A stretch of DNA of 64,000 bases from Bradyrhizobium sp. CER78. GTDB lineage: Bacteria; Pseudomonadota; Alphaproteobacteria; Rhizobiales; Xanthobacteraceae. The position numbers and the translations under genes were made by a program. Each line of letters opens with the position of its first letter. Position 1 is the first letter of the stretch. The notes beneath the pieces were generated by a model. It was not told where the DNA came from, did not search any database, and saw nothing but the letters and a program-made list of their open reading frames with translations. The stretch spans positions 456,703 to 520,702 of the forward strand of contig NZ_JARVWP010000005.1 of the NCBI RefSeq assembly GCF_029846235.1, in the 5' to 3' direction. Positions 44,958 through 56,732 of this stretch are shown piece by piece.

Positions 44958-45191
44958 TCAGTCGACGGATTCAGCAACCAGGCGAATCCGAAACACCGGC
45001 TTTCTGCCCTCGTCGAGCAGCTCCATGTGCCACTCACTGTTCTGCTTCATGTTGCGCGAAATGCTGCCGAGGAAATTACCGCAGACCTTGGTCATCTCGG
45101 CCCAGGCCACGTCGCGGCTCTCGAACTCGGTCGCGTGATCGGATGCACCAGCGTAATCGCCATCGCTGATGCGGAAAAAATACTGCGCCAT
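44958..45191 (-). CDS. DUF6894-family small protein
   Basis: 77 residues from ATG 45191, beginning MAQYFFRISDGDYAGASDHA, the family's typical RYFFxxxDGD start, with WHMELLDEGRKPVFRIRL near the end. These proteins are multicopy in rhizobia and have no known function. A repeat element follows upstream. Confidence 0.85.
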   Translation of the reverse strand: MAQYFFRISDGDYAGASDHATEFESRDVAWAEMTKVCGNFLGSISRNMKQNSEWHMELLDEGRKPVFRIRLVAESVD

Positions 45192-45333
45192 ATGACTACT
45201 CAAATCGGTGTCCCCACCATCTCGCCTCTCGGCGATGAACGCTAGGTATTGAGTAGCTATCAACGCGTGGCGACCGCCATCCGTATGACTACGGCTCGGA
45301 GCGTATTCCCGCTAGCGCGCAGATGAGAAAGTT

Positions 45334-45459
45334 AGAGCGTTTTCGAGCGAAGCCTGTCCCGCACTCGATGCGGGATGGATACCGGTTCACGTGAAGAAAA
45401 CGCGTCAAAACAAGAATCTGGAGCCTCGTTCCGATTCAATCGGAACGAACGGGCTCTAG
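45334..45459. repeat. TAGAGCGTTTTC-type mosaic repeat
   Basis: Runs from AGAGCGTTTTC to GCTCTAG. It contains the palindrome TCGTTCCGATT...AATCGGAACGA and TGTCCCGCA/TGCGGGA. A shorter, inverted relative lies at 62544-62602 (shared CGTGAAGAAAACGCGTCAAAA). Its terminal CTAG supplies the stop of the gene to its right. Confidence 0.8.
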
Positions 45460-46034
45460 TCGGTGGAGCGGCGCAATTCCGGTGCGCTCTCGACCTTTGC
45501 CGGCTCGGCCTTGGCAGGCTCGAGCTTCGCGCTTCCGACCTGCGGCGTCTCAACGCGCGACACTTCGGTCGGCGTCGCATCGGCGGACCGGGTGCGCGGG
45601 TGCAGCGTGCGCGGACGCGCCGCCGCGCGCGCCATCAGCATCTGCTGGCCGCCCTGGTGATGGAAATCGCAATAGGCGAAGCCCATGCCGGAGACCGAGC
45701 CGCGGAACGAGCGGTCGTCCTGCTTGTCGAGATTGAAGCAAGGTTCGAACGGAATGCCCTTCAGGGACGCGCAAACGCTCTGACCGCGGATTTGCAGCGT
45801 ATTACCGGGCAGGCGCACGTGGCGGATCGGGCCGGAGCCGGAGAACTGGATCGAGCCTGCCGCGCCGAGATCGTCGAGGATGCGGCCGGCGCCACGGGTG
45901 CCATCGAAACAGGTGAACGCGAATACCTTGCCGGCGACAAATCTGCGGGCCTCATCGGCATTCATGCTGCCTGCGAATGCCGGCACGACCATCGCTCCGG
46001 CCGTGACGGCCCCCAACACCAAACGCGCAAGCAT
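45456..46034 (-). CDS. Exported protein of unknown function
   Basis: 192 residues. Signal peptide 1-21 (ending VPAFA-GSMNA). The mature domain to about residue 125 has four cysteines (FTCFDGT, SVCAS, EPCFN, AYCDFH) likely to form disulfides, and a typical small globular pattern (GAGRILDDLGAAGSIQFSG). The tail is Lys/Ala/Pro/Glu-rich (KLEPAKAEPAKVES) and may anchor to the wall. Its TAG stop overlaps the end of a repeat element, so the tail may have been changed there. Confidence 0.75.
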   Translation of the reverse strand: MLARLVLGAVTAGAMVVPAFAGSMNADEARRFVAGKVFAFTCFDGTRGAGRILDDLGAAGSIQFSGSGPIRHVRLPGNTLQIRGQSVCASLKGIPFEPCFNLDKQDDRSFRGSVSGMGFAYCDFHHQGGQQMLMARAAARPRTLHPRTRSADATPTEVSRVETPQVGSAKLEPAKAEPAKVESAPELRRSTD

Positions 46035-46074
46035 GAGCTACTCCACTTACGAGCGCGGGCACCCGCTCCTTGTT

Positions 46075-46141
46075 GAGCATGATCCCGCTACCGACGCTTC
46101 TCGGCGTCTGCGCGAGGACACCCGGCCCCCCGGGATCATGC
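46075..46141. repeat. GCATGATCCC-ended palindromic repeat
   Basis: GCATGATCCC (46077-46086) and GGGATCATGC (46132-46141) are inverted, with an inner GACGC/GCGTC. Same end sequence as the element at 47248-47296. Located upstream of the exported-protein gene at 45456-46034 and after the AcuI gene. Confidence 0.75.
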
Positions 46142-46220
46142 TGCAAGCCTCTTTACCCGCTGCTTACCATACCAACAGTGGCAACATTGGAGCAGCTTCG
46201 TTGGTAAAGTCTGAACGTCC

Positions 46221-47207
46221 TCAGACTATTTTTACCACGATCCGCCCGCGGACCTGGCCACCGAGGATCTTCGCGCCATAGGACATGACCTCGTCCAAGG
46301 CGATTTCATGAGTGATATCAGCCAGTTTTGCCTTGTCCAGATCGCGGGCAAGGCGCTGCCAGGCGGTCCTGCGGAGCTCGATCGGGCACATCACGGAATC
46401 GATGCCGAGAAGGCACACACCCCGCAAAATGAAAGGCGCGACCGACGACGGCAGGTCCATGCCGGCCGCCAGGCCGCAGGCCGCGATGGCGCCGCCGTAT
46501 CTAGTCATCGAAAGCAGATTGGCGAGCGTGGTCGATCCGACGCTGTCGACACCGCCGGCCCAGCGCTCCTTCGCGAGCGCCTTCGGCGCACCCGACAACT
46601 CGGCGCGGTCGATCACCTCGGTGGCGCCGAGCCCCTTGAGATAGTCGGCCTCCGACATCCGGCCGGTCGAGGCGATGACGTGGTAGCCGAGCTTCGACAG
46701 CACGGCGATCGCGACGGAGCCGACGCCGCCGGCCGCGCCCGTCACCACGATCGGGCCGCTCTTCGGGGTCAGACCGTGCTTCTCCAGCGCCAGCACCGAC
46801 AGCATCGCGGTATAGCCGGCCGTGCCGACCGCCATCGCGTCGCGGGCCGAGATGCCGTCAGGCAGCCGGACCAGCCAGTCGCCCTTGACGCGGGCCTTTT
46901 CGGCATAGGCACCGAGATGGGTCTCGCCCATGCCCCAGCCGTTGCAGACGACCTTGTCGCCCGCCTTCCAGTCGGGATGGCTGGATTGCTCGACCGTGCC
47001 GGCGAAATCGATACCGGCGATCATCGGGAAGCGACGCACCACCGGCGCCTTGCCGGTCAGCGCCAGGCCGTCCTTGTAGTTCAACGTCGACCATTCGACG
47101 CGGACGGTGACGTCGCCGTCCATCAATTCCGCGTCGTCGAATTGGGTCAGTGCGGCGGTGGTACCCTTGTCCGCCTTGTCGATCCTGATTGCCTTGAACG
47201 TCGCCAC
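46221..47207 (-). CDS. acuI: AcuI-type acrylyl-CoA/quinone reductase (MDR family)
   Basis: 328 residues. MDR fold with the NADPH-binding block [21 protein letters not shown]. The N-terminal [25 protein letters not shown] and the C-terminal RGRIVVKIV are typical of AcuI/YhdH proteins, which reduce acrylyl-CoA or related unsaturated CoA esters. The start GTG 47207 (VATFKAI) was chosen since GGGGAG is 8 bp upstream; another GTG at 47216 is too close to it. It follows the MFS gene on the same strand, with a palindrome between. Confidence 0.85.
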   Translation of the reverse strand: MATFKAIRIDKADKGTTAALTQFDDAELMDGDVTVRVEWSTLNYKDGLALTGKAPVVRRFPMIAGIDFAGTVEQSSHPDWKAGDKVVCNGWGMGETHLGAYAEKARVKGDWLVRLPDGISARDAMAVGTAGYTAMLSVLALEKHGLTPKSGPIVVTGAAGGVGSVAIAVLSKLGYHVIASTGRMSEADYLKGLGATEVIDRAELSGAPKALAKERWAGGVDSVGSTTLANLLSMTRYGGAIAACGLAAGMDLPSSVAPFILRGVCLLGIDSVMCPIELRRTAWQRLARDLDKAKLADITHEIALDEVMSYGAKILGGQVRGRIVVKIV

Positions 47208-47247
47208 GATGAGCACTCCCCGTAATCTTGGTTTCGGGGAGTGTTTA

Positions 47248-47296
47248 GAGCATGATCCGGAAAAGTGGAAACCGGTTTTCCGGACAGATCATGCTC
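47248..47296. repeat. GAGCATGATC-ended palindromic repeat
   Basis: GAGCATGATC(C) and GATCATGCTC are inverted with CCGGAAAA...TTTTCCGG inside. Preceded by TTTA, giving the TAGAGC start shared with the other family. Between acuI and the MFS gene. Confidence 0.85.
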
Positions 47297-47309
47297 ACTT
47301 GAAAGAGCA

Positions 47310-48554
47310 TCAGGCAGGCTGCGCAACCGGGCGGGCGACCGGCGCCTCGACGATCGGCAGGTTGATCAGCGCCGACAGCACGCCGAACAGCACCGAGAGC
47401 CACCAGATCGGGGCGTAGGAACCGAACTGCTCGAACACGACACCGCCGAGCCAGACCCCGAGGAAGCCGCCGACCTGATGGCTGACGAAGGCGAAGCCGT
47501 ACAGCGTGGAAAACCAGCGGGTGCCGAACATCAGCGCGACCAGCGCCGAGGTCGGGGGCACGCTCGACAGCCACAGCAGCCCTGAGACCGCGCCGAATGC
47601 AATCGCCGAGAACGGCGTGACCGGGAACGAGATGAAAGCGACCGTCGCCAGCGCGCGCGACAGGTAGATCACCGAGAGCAAATAGCGCTTCGGAAAGAAG
47701 TTCTGCAGCCAGCCGACGCTGAGCGAGCCGACAATATTGAACAGCCCGATCGCCGCGACCACCCAACCGCCTGTTGTCGCCGGAACGCCGCGATCCGCCA
47801 GATAGGCGGGCAGATGGATGGTGATGAAGGCGAGCTGAAAGCCGCAGGTGAAGAAGCCGAGCACCAGCAGGACGTAGGAGCGATGGCCGAAGGCCTCCGC
47901 CAGCGCAGTCTTGAACGATTGCTGATCGGCGGGCGCCACATCCTTGGTCGCCGCGGGCGGCGTCGCCAGCGCGAGCGAGAGCGGCAGGATCAGCAGCATC
48001 AGCGCGCTGAACACGACCAGCGCAGTCTGCCAGCCGAAATTGTCGATCATGGCGACGCCGAACGGCGCAAACAGGAACTGGCCGAACGAGCCGGCGGCCG
48101 TGCCCGCGCCAAGCGCGATGCCGCGCCGCTCGGGCGGCAACAGCTTGCTGAAGGCCGCCAAGACGAGATTGAACGACGACCCCGACAGGCCGAACCCGAT
48201 CAGCACGCCGGCGCTGATGTCGAGCGACACTGAGGTGGTCGAGTAACGCATCAGCAGCAGGCCGGCGGCGTACAGCAAGGCGCCGACGATCATGACGCGC
48301 AGCAGCCCGAAGCGGTCGGCAATGGCGCCCGCGATCGGCTGACCGAGACCCCACAGCAGGTTCTGTAGCGCGATGGCAAGGCCGAACACGTCGCGACCCC
48401 AGGCGAATTCGCGGCCCATCGGCTGCACGAAGAAACCGAGGCTGGAGCGCGGGCCAAAGCTCAGCAGCGCGATCGCGCAGCCGCAGACGATGATGACGAG
48501 CGGCGTGCGCCAGGTGCCGGACGCCGGCCGAAGATCTCCGGTGGTAACAGCCAT
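47310..48554 (-). CDS. MFS transporter (OxlT/oxalate-formate antiporter-like)
   Basis: 414 residues with twelve membrane segments. FGPRSSLGFFVQPMGREFAW near the start and LIGFGLSGSSFNLVLAAFSKLLPPERRGIALG fit the MCT/OFA-like MFS group that moves monocarboxylates or similar. The ATG at 48554 follows GGGGGAAGGCAAG. Substrate unknown. It precedes acuI on the same strand, so the pair may take up and reduce an unsaturated acid, which is only a suggestion. Confidence 0.85.
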   Translation of the reverse strand: MAVTTGDLRPASGTWRTPLVIIVCGCAIALLSFGPRSSLGFFVQPMGREFAWGRDVFGLAIALQNLLWGLGQPIAGAIADRFGLLRVMIVGALLYAAGLLLMRYSTTSVSLDISAGVLIGFGLSGSSFNLVLAAFSKLLPPERRGIALGAGTAAGSFGQFLFAPFGVAMIDNFGWQTALVVFSALMLLILPLSLALATPPAATKDVAPADQQSFKTALAEAFGHRSYVLLVLGFFTCGFQLAFITIHLPAYLADRGVPATTGGWVVAAIGLFNIVGSLSVGWLQNFFPKRYLLSVIYLSRALATVAFISFPVTPFSAIAFGAVSGLLWLSSVPPTSALVALMFGTRWFSTLYGFAFVSHQVGGFLGVWLGGVVFEQFGSYAPIWWLSVLFGVLSALINLPIVEAPVARPVAQPA

Positions 48555-48739
48555 CTTGCCTTCCCCCGCGACTGGCGGGGGAACCGCCCCGCAAACGTTA
48601 CGGGGAGTTAATGCAGCTGCATGCAAATCCCAAGAGGCGCCGGAGAAAAATATTCGCCTGCAGGGCTGCCCTGCAGAATCCGAGAGGATGATGAGCGTCA
48701 TTCCGGGGCATGGCGAACCCGGAACTGGGAAGTGACCGG

Positions 48740-50221
48740 CTATCGCTTGGCGCTGGCCTGCTCGGCCGAGCTCTGGGCGGCCTCGGCGAGCTGCGCCGAG
48801 ATCTTGGCGGTCTCGGCCGCGCTGCCCCAGCTCGGCGCGTCGCTGCCGTCGCCCCAGGCGCGCGGGCGATAGAAGGTATGGACGCCGAACTTGTACATCT
48901 TCTTCATTTCGCTGACCCAGGACGGCCGCACCCAATAGGCGTGGTAGTGGGTCGAGCGGTCGACTTCCGGCAGCCACAATTTGCCGTCGAGCATCGCCTT
49001 CGCGATCTTTTTCGCGCGGTCCCACATGTCGGGCTCGCGGACGACGTCGGGGATGTTGTCGCAGGCGAAGGTGAACTGGCAGGCGTAGTGGCGGTTCTTG
49101 TTCTGATAGACCACGCCGCACACCGTCTCAGGATACTTGCCCGAGAAGGCGCGATTCAGCACCACCTGGGCGACTGCGATCTGGCCGCGCACCGCCTCGC
49201 CGCGCGCTTCGAAGTAGACCGCCTCGGCGAGGCACTTCTCCGACTTGGCGCGCGACTTGTCGTCGAACAGGCCGAGCCGTTCCGCCGGCGTCTTGCTGTG
49301 CTGGTCGTCGGCGTTGACCTCGCCCTTCGGCGCGATGCTCTCGCCCATCTCGCCGGCCTTGACGGGACCGTCGGCATCGACCGGCAATGACGCCATCACC
49401 TTCATGTCGGGATCGGGCTGAACGGCCGGCATCACGACGACCGGCGCCTCGCCGGGCTGCCAGCGCTCGAGATTCTCGGGCGTGCCGAGCGACGAGCCGA
49501 AGAACAGGCTGGCCGTCTTGAATGCGAACGGGTCGCGCTCATGCGTTGCATCGACAGGCGGCGCAGCGGCAGGCTTCGCGGGCACAGGCTTCATATCGTC
49601 GAGCGGGTTGGCCTCGAGCGACATCGATACGTCGTATTGCTGCGGCGACGGCTTGGCATATTGCGGCAGCGGCGGCGCACGCAGCGCCTCCTGCAATTCG
49701 GGATCGAGCGGCGCGTTGTCTGCCGGTGCGGTCGCCGTCTTCATGCCCTTGACCGACGAATTCGACGTCGCGGGATCCTCGTTCGCCGGCGCCGGGTTTG
49801 CGGGCTGCGCGGGATCGACCTGGTCCGGCCGCCGGACGACGAGACGATCGCCCTTCAATGTGCGATCGACCTTGGGAAAATCGGATGCCGCATAGCGCGG
49901 CGGTGGCGTGGTGATCGGATTGCGCGTCACGGCGCCGGTGATGTCGGTGCTCGGACTGTCCAGCCTTGCGAGCAGGATTTGCGGATCCTGCGGCGCCGAG
50001 GTTCCGATCGGACGGCCGAAGCTATAGGTCGCGACCTGGATGGAGCCGACTGCGGATGCGAAGACGCGCTTCTGCCAGCGCTCGGCCACGCCCGGCTGTC
50101 GGGCCAGGAGCGAGGCAATATCCTGATATCCGAGCTCGGTCGGCATCAGTGCGAAGATGCAAAGACCGAGACCGAAGAGCGCGAGCCGTGCGCCCTTCGG
50201 CTGGTTACGCGACACAAACAT
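48740..50221 (-). CDS. SleB-type cell wall hydrolase with long disordered region
   Basis: 493 residues. One membrane segment or signal at about 13-32 precedes a 300-residue low-complexity stretch. The C-terminal domain (about 335-460) has AEAVYFEARGEAVRGQIAVAQVVLNRA and CGVVYQNKNRHYACQFTFACD, the SleB/hydrolase_2 signature. Despite the name, such enzymes are common in non-sporulating Rhizobiales and cut peptidoglycan. The ATG at 50221 was preferred to a TTG 15 bp upstream. Confidence 0.88.
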   Translation of the reverse strand: MFVSRNQPKGARLALFGLGLCIFALMPTELGYQDIASLLARQPGVAERWQKRVFASAVGSIQVATYSFGRPIGTSAPQDPQILLARLDSPSTDITGAVTRNPITTPPPRYAASDFPKVDRTLKGDRLVVRRPDQVDPAQPANPAPANEDPATSNSSVKGMKTATAPADNAPLDPELQEALRAPPLPQYAKPSPQQYDVSMSLEANPLDDMKPVPAKPAAAPPVDATHERDPFAFKTASLFFGSSLGTPENLERWQPGEAPVVVMPAVQPDPDMKVMASLPVDADGPVKAGEMGESIAPKGEVNADDQHSKTPAERLGLFDDKSRAKSEKCLAEAVYFEARGEAVRGQIAVAQVVLNRAFSGKYPETVCGVVYQNKNRHYACQFTFACDNIPDVVREPDMWDRAKKIAKAMLDGKLWLPEVDRSTHYHAYWVRPSWVSEMKKMYKFGVHTFYRPRAWGDGSDAPSWGSAAETAKISAQLAEAAQSSAEQASAKR

Positions 50222-50463
50222 CGTACGCTCACGCAACGCTTACTGAGTGCAATCGAACGCGGTACATCCGCGCAATTCGACCTTTCCCGTTGCTAACTTG
50301 TTTAGGTTGCCGCGGAGTTAATCGGCGTTGCCCGCGCGCTACACTCAAGCGATCACGCACATGTCGCGCGCTGCATCGCGCGCCTTGGTAAATGCGCGGC
50401 GCATGAAAGTCGTAAACATCTGGTCAACGCAGATGATGAACGAAGTGTTACCCATCCTTCAGT

Positions 50464-50549
50464 CGTCATTGCGAGGAGCGAAGCGACGAAGCAATCCATC
50501 GCTTCGCACATGCGGTGAGATGGATTGCTTCGCTCCGCTCGCAATGACG
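50464..50549. repeat. Palindromic repeat CGTCATTGCGAG...CTCGCAATGACG
   Basis: Inverted ends of 12 bp with inner GAAGCAATCCAT/ATGGATTGCTTC. This is a common Bradyrhizobium-type element. It and the terminator fill most of the 409-bp gap between the wall hydrolase and ppdK; nothing else was seen there. Confidence 0.85.
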
Positions 50550-50569
50550 CTGTTTGCTGACTGCCTCAA

Positions 50570-50605
50570 CAAAACAAAAATGGCCGGGACGTGGTCCCGG
50601 CCATT
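50570..50605 (-). terminator. Rho-independent terminator of ppdK
   Basis: On the reverse strand, AATGGCCGGGAC/GTCCCGGCCATT form a perfect 12-bp stem with a 3-base loop, then TTTTTGTTTTG. It lies 25 bp past the ppdK stop. Confidence 0.95.
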
Positions 50606-50630
50606 GCACATTCTGAACCTGCGCGATCGC

Positions 50631-53540
<2,910 letters not shown>

Positions 53541-53631
53541 GTCAGACAACAATCCGGAAGGAGGGGTCGAAGATGCGCGCCTTACACCATTTTGAGGGGT
53601 TCCGCGCAAGCCGCGAAACCCCGCTTTCCCG

Positions 53632-53787
53632 CTACAGGTGCAGCCAGCGCAGCAGGCCCATTCCCACGAGGCCGACGAAGATCAGGTAGATCGCGACGAT
53701 GTAGTTGAGGAGCCGCGGCATGATCAGGATCAGGACGCCTGCAGCCAGCGCCACGATGGCAGGCAGATGCCCAGCGGTGATGGTCAT
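53632..53787 (-). CDS. DUF3096-type small membrane protein
   Basis: 51 residues with two hydrophobic segments (IVALAAGVLILIMP and YIVAIYLIFVGLVGMGLL). ATG 53787 follows GGAGAAAACTTCA. This is the small, widespread DUF3096 family of unknown role. It lies upstream of ppdK. Confidence 0.85.
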   Translation of the reverse strand: MTITAGHLPAIVALAAGVLILIMPRLLNYIVAIYLIFVGLVGMGLLRWLHL

Positions 53788-54020
53788 TGAAGTTTTCTCC
53801 GGCAGTTTTTGGAGGTGCGAATCGAGCGGCAGTTTATCCGCTGAGGAGGTTCCCACATCAAGACGCCTGCACGGCCTGAGAGTTCCCGTCACTCACGAAA
53901 ATTGCTCCAAATTGCCGCGTATGTGGCAGTGGTTTTTCCGGAACATCACCACGTCAGATGCATTGGCCCGACGTGCGCTTCGGCGATGGCCGGCGCGCGC
54001 CATAAAGAATGGAGCGAGCC

Positions 54021-54380
54021 ATGCGAAACAGAATACTTGCCGTTGCAGCCGTTGCTGCTGCGATCACGGTGCCGGCTGTTGCCGCACAGGCCCAGACCGT
54101 TGGCGTTGTCCGCGGTGGCCCGCCGGTTGCAGTCGAGGAGGATGGCGGGATTGCAGTCGATCAGCGACCCGCCTTCCGCGAATACATCGTGCGCGAGCGC
54201 GTACCGAATTACACCATTCCAGATCGCGTCGTGGTCGGCACCGTGCTGCCGGACGCCGGCGTGACCTATTACGACGTGCCGCAACGGTTCGGCGCGACGC
54301 CGTATCGCTACACCGTCGTGAATGGTGAGACCGTTCTGGTGGAGCCGCGTTCGCGACGGATCGTTCAGGTGGTCGACTAG
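54021..54380 (+). CDS. DUF1236-family exported protein
   Basis: 119 residues. Signal peptide 1-25 (ending AAQA-QTVG). The DUF1236 core has FREYIVRERVPNYTIPDRVVVGTVLP and DVPQRFGATPYRYTVVNGETVLVEPRSRRIVQVVD. The family is rich in rhizobia and of unknown function, possibly envelope-linked. The ATG at 54021 follows GGAGCGAGCC. It ends GACTAG-AGC, as discussed for the repeat family. Confidence 0.88.
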   Translation: MRNRILAVAAVAAAITVPAVAAQAQTVGVVRGGPPVAVEEDGGIAVDQRPAFREYIVRERVPNYTIPDRVVVGTVLPDAGVTYYDVPQRFGATPYRYTVVNGETVLVEPRSRRIVQVVD

Positions 54381-54460
54381 AGCAAACGTCAGCGCGATAG
54401 CCTGAACGAACAGTCCGGGCGCCGCGCAAGCGGATCTGCGCGAAGATCGACCGGACCAGA

Positions 54461-54498
54461 AAGCCCCGCCCGGCCTTCCCACCGGGCGGGGCTTTTCT
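54461..54498. terminator. Strong GC-rich terminator, probably bidirectional
   Basis: A 13-bp stem (54461-54473 with 54482-54494) followed by TTTCTGT on the forward strand. It separates two convergent genes, DUF1236 and the duplicated-domain gene. Confidence 0.85.
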
Positions 54499-54522
54499 GT
54501 CGTGGTGGAATGTCGCGCCGGC

Positions 54523-55623
54523 TTACGATTTCAGGATCGAGAGCAGCGTCGAGGTCGACTTGTAGCTCTTGATCGCAGCGTCCTGGAAATCCTGCGTCCA
54601 GTTGGCCGCCCGGCGTTCCTCCGCGCTCATCGATGAATACTGCTTGAGGATGCCGAGTGAGAACTGGCGCGGATCGCCGGCCGACTGGCTCTGCTTCAGC
54701 GCATCGAGCACCGCAAGCCGCGTCCGCGTGTTGAGTTCCTGCTTGGCCGCGAAGATCTCCTCGGCGGAAAACTTCTTGTCCTGGTTCAGCGAGATCGCCG
54801 ACAACGAGCGGTTGTCGAGCGAGGACAAGTCGGCGAGCTGTCCGGTCTTGCGCCTGGCATCGTAGACCAGTTCCTTGCCGCTCTTCGCCGCATCGCTCTT
54901 CTGCCGATCGAGGAAGGCGCGCACGTCGCTTGCCACGCTAGAGAAGTCGCGCGTGTTGCCGGTCGTGGGCGGGGTGGTCCCGGCCAGCGCGGCGGCGATC
55001 GGATCGCCCGTGATCCCACTTGGCGCCTTGTTCGGATCCTGCTGCGTCGCCTGATAACCCTTGAGCACGGCGGCGCGCTGGCTGGCCCAGGTCGCGGTGG
55101 CCTTCTCCTCGTCGCTGGCATCATCGAGCCAGTCGAGCGCCGCCTTGTAGCTGACGCTGTAGTCGCCGGTCAGACGCGTGGTCGCCAGCGACGGCGCCAA
55201 GGCCTTGTCGAAGCGCTGCTTCAGTTCGCTCGCGGCAACCGCCTGCTCGTCCGGCGTGAACTTGCCGCCATTGTTGGTCGAGATCGCAAACAGCGAGCGA
55301 CGATCCAGGGTCGAGAGATCGATCGTGGTCTTGCCGTCGACGATCGGCTTCTTCACTCCCGCGACGGTGTAGAGCCGGTCGAGCGTTGTGCGCGCATCAT
55401 TGGTGACAGTCGCAAAGTCCGGCAGCGGCGCCTTGGCGAGTTGCGCGCGGGCGGCGTCCGACAGCGTGAGGTTGGTTGCCGCGCTCGGTGTCGAGGACGC
55501 CGAGAGGTCGCCGGCCGTGCCGTCGCCCGACAAGGTCGCCGCCAGCGAAGGCGTCGCAGCGGCCCGCGCATAGGCCGAGCCATATTGGGCGTAGGGATTG
55601 GGCGAGGTGCCGATCGAGGTCAT
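54523..55623 (-). CDS. Protein with internal duplication, unknown function
   Basis: 366 residues. The N-terminal 60 residues are Ala/Ser/Thr-rich with no signal peptide. Two homologous units follow, at about 70-194 and 227-357. Matched blocks include DLSTLDRRSLFAISTNNGGKFTPDEQ with DLSSLDNRSLSAISLNQDKKFSAEEI and WASQRAAVLKGYQ with WTQDFQDAAIKSYK. The NNGGKF and NQDKKF spots, each before a helix with acidic residues, recall metal-binding loops of EF-hand style. The start is near a perfect palindrome at 55653-55670. No family recognised. Confidence 0.75.
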   Translation of the reverse strand: MTSIGTSPNPYAQYGSAYARAAATPSLAATLSGDGTAGDLSASSTPSAATNLTLSDAARAQLAKAPLPDFATVTNDARTTLDRLYTVAGVKKPIVDGKTTIDLSTLDRRSLFAISTNNGGKFTPDEQAVAASELKQRFDKALAPSLATTRLTGDYSVSYKAALDWLDDASDEEKATATWASQRAAVLKGYQATQQDPNKAPSGITGDPIAAALAGTTPPTTGNTRDFSSVASDVRAFLDRQKSDAAKSGKELVYDARRKTGQLADLSSLDNRSLSAISLNQDKKFSAEEIFAAKQELNTRTRLAVLDALKQSQSAGDPRQFSLGILKQYSSMSAEERRAANWTQDFQDAAIKSYKSTSTLLSILKS

Positions 55624-55652
55624 CGGGCAGGTCCCTGCATTGGCGCGAGGGG

Positions 55653-55670
55653 CGATTTCTTAAGAAATCG
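55653..55670. promoter_or_regulatory. 18-bp perfect palindrome upstream of the duplicated-domain gene
   Basis: CGATTTCTTAAGAAATCG is self-complementary and lies 30 bp upstream of the start codon at 55623, on the promoter side. This is a good candidate operator or 5' leader hairpin. Confidence 0.5.
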
Positions 55671-55761
55671 TTGATCCGGCGCGACCTTTCGCAGGGCGTG
55701 GTTAACAAATTGCAAATTGTGTCTAAACATTTCCCGGCCGGAACGAGCGCGCCCCGATCCG

Positions 55762-56133
55762 TCAGATGTCCGCCGCCCAGCCGTGGCGGCGCTCCTTGTG
55801 GATCACGACGGAAGGTGCCGGAAAATCCGGGTCCGCGAATGCACCGACCGCAACCGCAACGAGGTCGGGCATCCGCGCCGGCTCCCAATAGACCGACGAC
55901 CCGCAATTCGGGCAGAAATGGAACACCACGGAGGAACCGCTGTCGCCAGGCCTGGTGTATTGCTGCGCCTCGCCCTGCGGCTCGACATCAGCGCGCGGAA
56001 AGAACGCGGCGACGCCATAGCTGCTACCGGTTCGCTTCTGACATTCCAGGCAATGGCACAGCGCGACCGTCGCCGGTTCGCCCTGACAGGTCGCGCGAAG
56101 CTGTCCGCAGGCACATGTCGCAAGCCGCGTCAT
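55762..56133 (-). CDS. GFA-family (glutathione-dependent formaldehyde-activating-like) zinc protein
   Basis: 123 residues with zinc cysteines in CACGQ, CHCLECQK and CPNCGS. The family name comes from Paracoccus Gfa, but most members, including short ones like this, have unknown substrates. ATG 56133 follows AGGAGGTGACG at the best distance; a GTG six bases upstream is less suited. It follows the methyltransferase gene with a gap of 2 bp, so they are co-translated. Confidence 0.88.
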   Translation of the reverse strand: MTRLATCACGQLRATCQGEPATVALCHCLECQKRTGSSYGVAAFFPRADVEPQGEAQQYTRPGDSGSSVVFHFCPNCGSSVYWEPARMPDLVAVAVGAFADPDFPAPSVVIHKERRHGWAADI

Positions 56134-56135
56134 CG

Positions 56136-56729
56136 TCACCTCCTCTTGCTGGCGACCAGACGGTGAATGATCTTGCCGGAGGACGCGCTGACGACCTCCG
56201 TATCGAGCAGCAATTTAGCCGGAGCCAGCTCAGCCCGCACCAGCGCCGCGTCGAACGCCGCATAGAGCCGGCCGTGCGCATCGCGCGCATCGTCGCCTCT
56301 GGTGACGCGCCAGCTCAGGTAGAAGATGCCGCCGGGCTTCACGAGGTCGAACATACGGCGCACCGACGGCGCGATCAACGCGGGATCGAGGTGCATGATC
56401 ACAGTCTCGCACAGCACATTGTCGAAGCTATCGGCCGCGATCCCTGAGAGTTCCGGCAGCTCGGCGAGCACAAAGCGCAACGCCGGATAGCGCGCGCGGG
56501 CCTCCGCGAGCAGGCCCTCGGAGGCATCAAAACCTTCGGCCGGAAAACCATTGGCACTCAGCCAGGCGACCTCGCGCCCGCTGCCGCAGCCGATATCGGC
56601 GGTCGCACCGCCCTTGATGAAGAATTGCCCGACGATCTCCTGCAGATCGGTTGGCGCCGGCTGCTCGTGCCAGTCCTGCGCAAACGCCGCCGCCTCCTTG
56701 TCGTAAGCGGCGAGCGTTGCGCGGTCCAT
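56136..56729 (-). CDS. Class I SAM-dependent methyltransferase
   Basis: 197 residues. SAM motif ATADIGCGSGREVAWLSANGF near residues 42-62, then AEGFDASEGLLAEARARYP and VKPGGIFYLSWRV. Substrate unknown. It lies 3 bp after glyS, in the same direction, and just before the GFA gene, so the three may share a transcript. Confidence 0.85.
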   Translation of the reverse strand: MDRATLAAYDKEAAAFAQDWHEQPAPTDLQEIVGQFFIKGGATADIGCGSGREVAWLSANGFPAEGFDASEGLLAEARARYPALRFVLAELPELSGIAADSFDNVLCETVIMHLDPALIAPSVRRMFDLVKPGGIFYLSWRVTRGDDARDAHGRLYAAFDAALVRAELAPAKLLLDTEVVSASSGKIIHRLVASKRR

Positions 56730-56732
56730 CGG

